Shown one piece after another: positions 6,764 to 10,940 of a stretch of 10,940 bases of DNA (position 1 is its first letter; each line of letters begins with the position of its first letter). Origin of the DNA: Flavobacteriaceae bacterium UBA3440 (GTDB taxonomy: Bacteria; Bacteroidota; Bacteroidia; Flavobacteriales; Flavobacteriaceae). A program made the position numbers and the translations under genes. The notes under the pieces are model-generated. The model ran no database searches, was not told the origin of the DNA, and worked only from the letters and a program-made list of their open reading frames with translations. Location: positions 4,268 to 15,207 of the forward strand of contig DFSJ01000087.1 in assembly GCA_002378585.1 (NCBI GenBank), read 5' to 3'.

Positions 6764-7359
6764 TGAAAGCCGGATCGATAAAATCTCCGTACACCTTGGT
6801 GTTGGCCTCTAATTCACCAAGAAGGAAAGAGTTTCTAAACTCCTTAGGTTGGGCGTACACCCTGAGAATTGCCGAAGTTAATGAGTCTTATCCGGAAGGA
6901 TTAAAAGCAGGAGCGATCACGGACTATATAGCCGTAAAAAAAGCCAGCCCTCTGCGGGATGGGCTGAAAAAAAATGAAATTTTACTCACCGCGGATACCT
7001 TGGTTTGGTCATCGGATCATGTGTTGGGAAAGCCCATGAATACCGATCATGCCAGAGATATGTTGCTGCAAATGAGCGGTCAGTGGCATGAGGTAATTAC
7101 CTCAGTAGCATTGACAACTCAAGACCAGCAAACCGTTTTTCACCAAAGCACTCAAGTTAAGTTTGCGGAACTTTCTTCCAGTGAAATTGATGCCTACGTG
7201 TCCAGTGGACAGGCGTTGGACAAAGCTGGTGCGTACGGAATTCAAGATTGGATTGGACTCATCGGGATAGAACAAATCAATGGTTCCTATTCGAATGTGG
7301 TCGGGTTACCCACCGCCCTGCTCTATCAAACCATGAAGTCATTGGGATATATTGCTTAA
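6763..7359 (+). CDS. maf: Maf-family nucleoside triphosphate pyrophosphatase
   Basis: This 198-residue cytoplasmic enzyme should hydrolyse noncanonical or pyrimidine nucleoside triphosphates to monophosphate and pyrophosphate, a housecleaning role. Family motifs appear in order: LASNSPRRKEFL (14-25, the phosphate-binding start), VNESYP (39-44), TADTLV (76-81) with the conserved D78, GKP (89-91), DKAGAYGIQ (153-161) and GSYSNVVGLP (174-183). The GAYGIQ and GSYxNVVGLP pattern points to the YhdE-like branch (dTTP/UTP) rather than the YceF-like m7GTP branch, but this is inferred from motifs only. Its length is normal for the family. The ATG shares its A with the stop of the KdsC-like gene, and the secreted PIG-L gene begins 28 bases after its stop without an obvious promoter or terminator between. 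Confidence 0.93.
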   Translation: MKAGSIKSPYTLVLASNSPRRKEFLNSLGWAYTLRIAEVNESYPEGLKAGAITDYIAVKKASPLRDGLKKNEILLTADTLVWSSDHVLGKPMNTDHARDMLLQMSGQWHEVITSVALTTQDQQTVFHQSTQVKFAELSSSEIDAYVSSGQALDKAGAYGIQDWIGLIGIEQINGSYSNVVGLPTALLYQTMKSLGYIA

Positions 7360-7387
7360 TTGATTATCTTCAAGCAAATATCAAAAT

Positions 7388-9817
7388 ATGCGTCTAGCAC
7401 TAGCTGCACTCAGTTGTTTATTTCTCTCTGCGCTTAGCGCGCAAACACGTTCATACCAAAGTACCGCTGATTTATATCAGCGGGTCCAGTCGTTTAATTT
7501 TTTGGGGCATGTAGTTTACCTAGCAGCACATCCCGATGATGAAAACACCCGTTTAATCAGCTACCTAACCCACGAAAAACACGCTCAAGTCACCTACATT
7601 TCGATGACTAGAGGTGGTGGCGGTCAGAATTTAATCGGTACAGAATTGACAGACGCATTAGGTGTTTTGCGCACCAGAGAACTTCAAGCAGCCAGAAAGA
7701 TAGATCGAGGAGCACAAAAGTTCACGTCTGCCAGAGACTTTGGTTTTTCTAAACATTCGGATGAGGCATTGGCCATTTGGGGGGAGTCAAAAATGGTGGA
7801 TGAATTAAGTGCGCTTTTAATGACAGACCCTGCCGATATAGTCATCAATCGATTTGATCACAGAACTCCAGGTACTACCCACGGACAACATACTGCCTCA
7901 GCGATACTCTCTTTAATGGCGGTCAAAAAAATTAAAGCTACGGACGCTGCTAAAAGTCCAAAACGCTTGTTTTTCAATACCTCGCCCTGGTTCTTTAGAG
8001 ACGTTAACGAGATTTCAGATACCAAACGATATCTTTCTTTAGATACCAACATCTATTATCCAGAACTCGGCATGGCCAATGGGGAGATTGCCGCACTAGC
8101 TACCAGCCAACACAGGTGTCAAGGATTTGGTCGAATCGGAGTTCGGGAGGAACAAATGGAGTATTTAGAGCTGATTGAAGGGTCGATGCCAGAAACCAAT
8201 CAACTATTCTCGGGAATTGACACCAGTTGGGGACGAGTAGCAGGGGGTGAAAAAATTGGATCCATTATCACGAGTGTTATCGAAGAATTTGATTTTAAAA
8301 ACCCAAAAAATCATGTGCCAAAACTGGTTGAGGCCTACAAAATATTGGAGGGTTTGCCTGAATCCTATTGGAAGAAAAAGAAACTCCCGGAACTGACTGA
8401 CCTCATCTTTGATTTTCAGGGAATATACTTGGGAGCCCACACCCAAAATAGGGAAACTACACCGGGTGAAAAACTCTCCTTAACCGTGGAAATAAATCAA
8501 CTCAATTCGTTGATAAAACCACACCAACTATCTATTTTTTACCAAGACAAATTAGTACACCAAACTAATCTAACCCCGGACGCCAAAGGGCACAAAATAC
8601 CATTAGAACTCACTATCGGTGAACAAACCCCCTACACAACCCCCTATTGGCTGAACAAACCCGTTCTTGAAGGTCATTATGATACGGAGTCTTCCCGATA
8701 CCAAGGACTGCCCTGGGCCACACAGGGGACGGACTTAACACTGATTTGGCAACATGATGATGTGCGGTTTCAAAAGACTATTCCCCTGACTTATCGTTAC
8801 GCAGATCCAAGTTTGGGGGAGCGAATAGAGCCTTTGCAAATCCTCCCAAGTGCTCAAGTTTCCTTCGTGGAGTCACTGGGCATTTGGCAACCAAAGTCAA
8901 CGAGAAAAATATCCATAGCTGTCTCTTCTACCTCTAATTTTATTCCCGGTACACTTTCCTTAAAGCTCCCTGAGGGTTGGCGTTCAGTCCCTAGCCAACT
9001 GGAAGGTGTTCAACAAGGAATTTACGAGTTCATGGTTACTTCCTCTTCAGTATCCTCCACAACCGAAATTGGGGTGAGCTTGATTTCTGGAAAAAAACGA
9101 TACGACCAAAGTGTCCAACTTATTTCCTACGAGCACATTCCATCAACACCCTGGGTGAAAACGGCCCAAATGAACGCCGTTAATTTACCGATTATCCACA
9201 GCCCAGGAGTGGTGGGTTACCTTCCTGGAGCTGGAGACAAAATTGGGGAAGTAATCGCTGCATTGGGGTATGAGTTAAAAGTGCTACAACCCGATGAACT
9301 CAATGAAAAAACACTGCAAAATTGCCAGGCTGTTGTGGTGGGAATTAGGGCATTTAATGTGTACAGCCAAAGTGATCAATTAGTTGATGCCTTACTTGAC
9401 TACACCAAACAAGGAGGCAATGTACTTGTTCAATACAACACTACTGCTGATCTAAAATCAAGTATTCTAGGACCCTATCCTTTAACTATTGGCCGCGATC
9501 GAGTGACCGACCAATCCGCCCAAGTAAGCTTTAACACAACTGACCACCCTGTTTTGTTAGGCCCTAATCCGATTACACCTGATGACTTCGAGGGGTGGAT
9601 TCAAGAGCGAGGACTCTATTTTCCCAGCCAATGGGATCATCAATGGAAAGCCATACTGCGCATGAAAGATCCCGATACTGGTTGGTTGGATAGCTCTTTA
9701 CTCGTGGCCTCCTACGGTAAAGGCACTTGGACCTATACAGGTTTATCCTTGTTTAGGCAGTTACCTGCTGGGGTACCTGGCGCATTAAGGTTATTCACCA
9801 ATATCATTGAACAGTAA
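7388..9817 (+). CDS. Secreted PIG-L deacetylase with GATase-like C-terminus
   Basis: This 809-residue protein begins with a signal peptide (residues 1-18, probable cleavage SALSA/Q), so it should work in the periplasm or outside. Residues about 38-290 form a LmbE/PIG-L zinc deacetylase domain: LAAHPDDE gives H48 and D51 as zinc ligands and D50 as general base, SMTRGGGGQN (72-81) follows, and THGQH supplies the likely third ligand H168. The middle (about 350-590) is beta-rich with no motif I can name and looks like one or two beta-sandwich domains. From about 605 the chain (VGYLPGAGDKIGEVIAALGY, then AVVVGIRAF) resembles a class I glutamine amidotransferase-like or ThuA-like fold, but no cysteine sits at the expected nucleophile turn, so this part is probably noncatalytic or binds ligand. 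The substrate is unknown; N-acetylated sugars are typical for the family. The next gene, a symporter, starts one base after the stop. Confidence 0.85.
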   Translation: MRLALAALSCLFLSALSAQTRSYQSTADLYQRVQSFNFLGHVVYLAAHPDDENTRLISYLTHEKHAQVTYISMTRGGGGQNLIGTELTDALGVLRTRELQAARKIDRGAQKFTSARDFGFSKHSDEALAIWGESKMVDELSALLMTDPADIVINRFDHRTPGTTHGQHTASAILSLMAVKKIKATDAAKSPKRLFFNTSPWFFRDVNEISDTKRYLSLDTNIYYPELGMANGEIAALATSQHRCQGFGRIGVREEQMEYLELIEGSMPETNQLFSGIDTSWGRVAGGEKIGSIITSVIEEFDFKNPKNHVPKLVEAYKILEGLPESYWKKKKLPELTDLIFDFQGIYLGAHTQNRETTPGEKLSLTVEINQLNSLIKPHQLSIFYQDKLVHQTNLTPDAKGHKIPLELTIGEQTPYTTPYWLNKPVLEGHYDTESSRYQGLPWATQGTDLTLIWQHDDVRFQKTIPLTYRYADPSLGERIEPLQILPSAQVSFVESLGIWQPKSTRKISIAVSSTSNFIPGTLSLKLPEGWRSVPSQLEGVQQGIYEFMVTSSSVSSTTEIGVSLISGKKRYDQSVQLISYEHIPSTPWVKTAQMNAVNLPIIHSPGVVGYLPGAGDKIGEVIAALGYELKVLQPDELNEKTLQNCQAVVVGIRAFNVYSQSDQLVDALLDYTKQGGNVLVQYNTTADLKSSILGPYPLTIGRDRVTDQSAQVSFNTTDHPVLLGPNPITPDDFEGWIQERGLYFPSQWDHQWKAILRMKDPDTGWLDSSLLVASYGKGTWTYTGLSLFRQLPAGVPGALRLFTNIIEQ

Positions 9818-9818
9818 T

Positions 9819-10940
9819 ATGTTACAGGCGATTGATTGGTGGATTTTATTGGGCACCTTAGTATCCATCGCTGTTTATGGCGTATATAAAACACGGGGTA
9901 AAAACTCCGCTGATTCCTATGCCTTAACCGACCACCAAACCCCGTGGTGGACTATTGGTATCTCCGTTATGGCGACCCAGGCTAGTGCGATTACTTTTTT
10001 ATCTACACCTGGACAGGCATTTGCCGACGGGATGGGGTTTGTTCAGTTTTACTTTGGGCTACCGTTGGCGATGATGGTCATCGCATTTTTATTTGTACCC
10101 CTATTCTACAAGCAAAAAATTCAAACAGCTTATGAATTTTTGGAAAAGCGATTTGATCGAAGAATGCGTCTTTTTACAGCCTTATTGTTCTTGATTCAAC
10201 GAGGGCTTGCCGCGGGAATAACACTCTATGCCCCTGCTATTATTTTATCCACTGCCTTGGGATGGCCTTTGAAACCGCTGATTTGGGGCATTGGACTTCT
10301 GGTGATCTTTTACACAGTAAGCGGAGGAACTCAAGCGGTAAATGTCACCCAAAAACAACAGATGGGAGTCATTTTCATGGGTATGGGTCTGGCTTTTGGG
10401 TATATCTGGCATTTATTACCCGAGGGTATTGGCTGGGACCAAGCACTTTTGGTAGCTGACCAAAATGACAAGTTAACTACCATTGACTTTTCCTTAGACC
10501 CCAATAATCGATATACTTTTTGGAGCGGTATCACCGGAGGATTTTTCTTAGCTCTTTCCTATTTTGGCACAGATCAAAGCCAAGTTCAGCGGTATATTTC
10601 AGGAAAAAATATCAAAGAGAGTCAATGGGGGCTTTTTTTTAATGCCCTACTAAAAATTCCTATGCAACTCTTCATCTTATTTTGTGGTGTGATGGTTTAT
10701 GTGTTTTTCCAGTTCACCCCTCAACCCATCAACTTTAACCCTGAGGTGATTAATACCGTTGAAAATTCATACTACCGAGATTCTTTGGAACAAATAAATA
10801 TCCCCTATCGCGTGTTGCAAGAAAAGAAAAAGGAGCTTTACCTTACTTTTTTAGTGGACCAAACAGCTGATTTAACCCAACAAACAGCCCAAATCATCCA
10901 CATCAATGACTCCATGGCACATTTGGAGGAGAAAATGGTC
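9819..10940 (+). CDS. Sodium:solute symporter (SSS family), 3'-truncated
   Basis: The frame is open from the ATG at 9819 to the window end (374 codons, no stop), so the gene is cut by the window edge. Membrane segments can be seen near 8-22, 44-62, 78-97, 118-146, 152-167, 183-200, 233-250 and 273-298. SSS-like stretches are SVMATQASAITFLSTPGQAF (49-68), YTVSGGTQAVNVTQ (165-178) and FGTDQSQVQRYISGKN (249-264). It should move an organic solute inward with sodium; the solute cannot be told from sequence. From about residue 299 to the end there are at least 75 polar, charged residues with no membrane segment and a helical, possibly coiled-coil look (EKKKEL, AHLEEKM), an insertion I recall in other Bacteroidota symporters of this type. 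One base separates it from the PIG-L stop, so the two are almost certainly cotranscribed and probably act on the same compound. Confidence 0.9.
   Translation, partial: MLQAIDWWILLGTLVSIAVYGVYKTRGKNSADSYALTDHQTPWWTIGISVMATQASAITFLSTPGQAFADGMGFVQFYFGLPLAMMVIAFLFVPLFYKQKIQTAYEFLEKRFDRRMRLFTALLFLIQRGLAAGITLYAPAIILSTALGWPLKPLIWGIGLLVIFYTVSGGTQAVNVTQKQQMGVIFMGMGLAFGYIWHLLPEGIGWDQALLVADQNDKLTTIDFSLDPNNRYTFWSGITGGFFLALSYFGTDQSQVQRYISGKNIKESQWGLFFNALLKIPMQLFILFCGVMVYVFFQFTPQPINFNPEVINTVENSYYRDSLEQINIPYRVLQEKKKELYLTFLVDQTADLTQQTAQIIHINDSMAHLEEKMV

Noticed and set aside
1..10940. Mobile element, defence system or CRISPR array
   Set aside because: I saw no transposase, integrase, restriction or Cas-like protein, no terminal inverted repeats and no regularly spaced repeats; coding density and style are uniform across the window.

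Overview
The window looks like an ordinary chromosomal segment from a Bacteroidota bacterium, most likely of the Flavobacteriia. The evidence is a BshB1-type bacillithiol deacetylase, a fused ResB-CcsA cytochrome c assembly protein of about 1,050 residues, a DUF2520 / KdsC-like / Maf gene cluster, a secreted PIG-L protein beside a sodium:solute symporter, no Shine-Dalgarno-like sites, and promoter boxes of the Bacteroidota type (TAnnTTTG near -7). Placement below phylum or class is inference. I see no phage, transposon, CRISPR array or plasmid signal.

Left part, 1-320: the last 41 codons of an M28-type metallopeptidase run rightward into a strong bidirectional terminator. A leftward tRNA-His gene, with its own well-spaced promoter, reads into the same terminator from the other side.

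Leftward block, 319-5381: transcription appears to start at a divergent promoter near 5400 and passes through ccsBA (cytochrome c haem delivery and ligation), a cystathionine gamma-synthase-like PLP enzyme, and bshB1. The last two overlap by 8 bases. The PLP enzyme and BshB1 link sulfur amino acid supply to bacillithiol synthesis, so the block has a thiol/redox theme.

Rightward block, 5491-10940: a DUF2520 Rossmann protein, a KdsC-like HAD phosphatase, a Maf nucleotide pyrophosphatase, a secreted three-part PIG-L protein, and a sodium:solute symporter cut by the window end. The first three overlap, the fourth follows after 28 bases, and the symporter follows one base after the PIG-L stop, so one operon is plausible. 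The last two genes suggest a periplasmic deacetylation and uptake pair with an unknown substrate; this is the least explained part of the window.

The two blocks diverge from a 109-base spacer (5382-5490) carrying a -7 box in each orientation. The rightward box sits so close to the DUF2520 start codon that this message may be leaderless. No clearly novel system was found; the best leads are the PIG-L/symporter pair, the signal-peptide-like segment inside CcsBA, and unusual mismatches in the tRNA-His stems.
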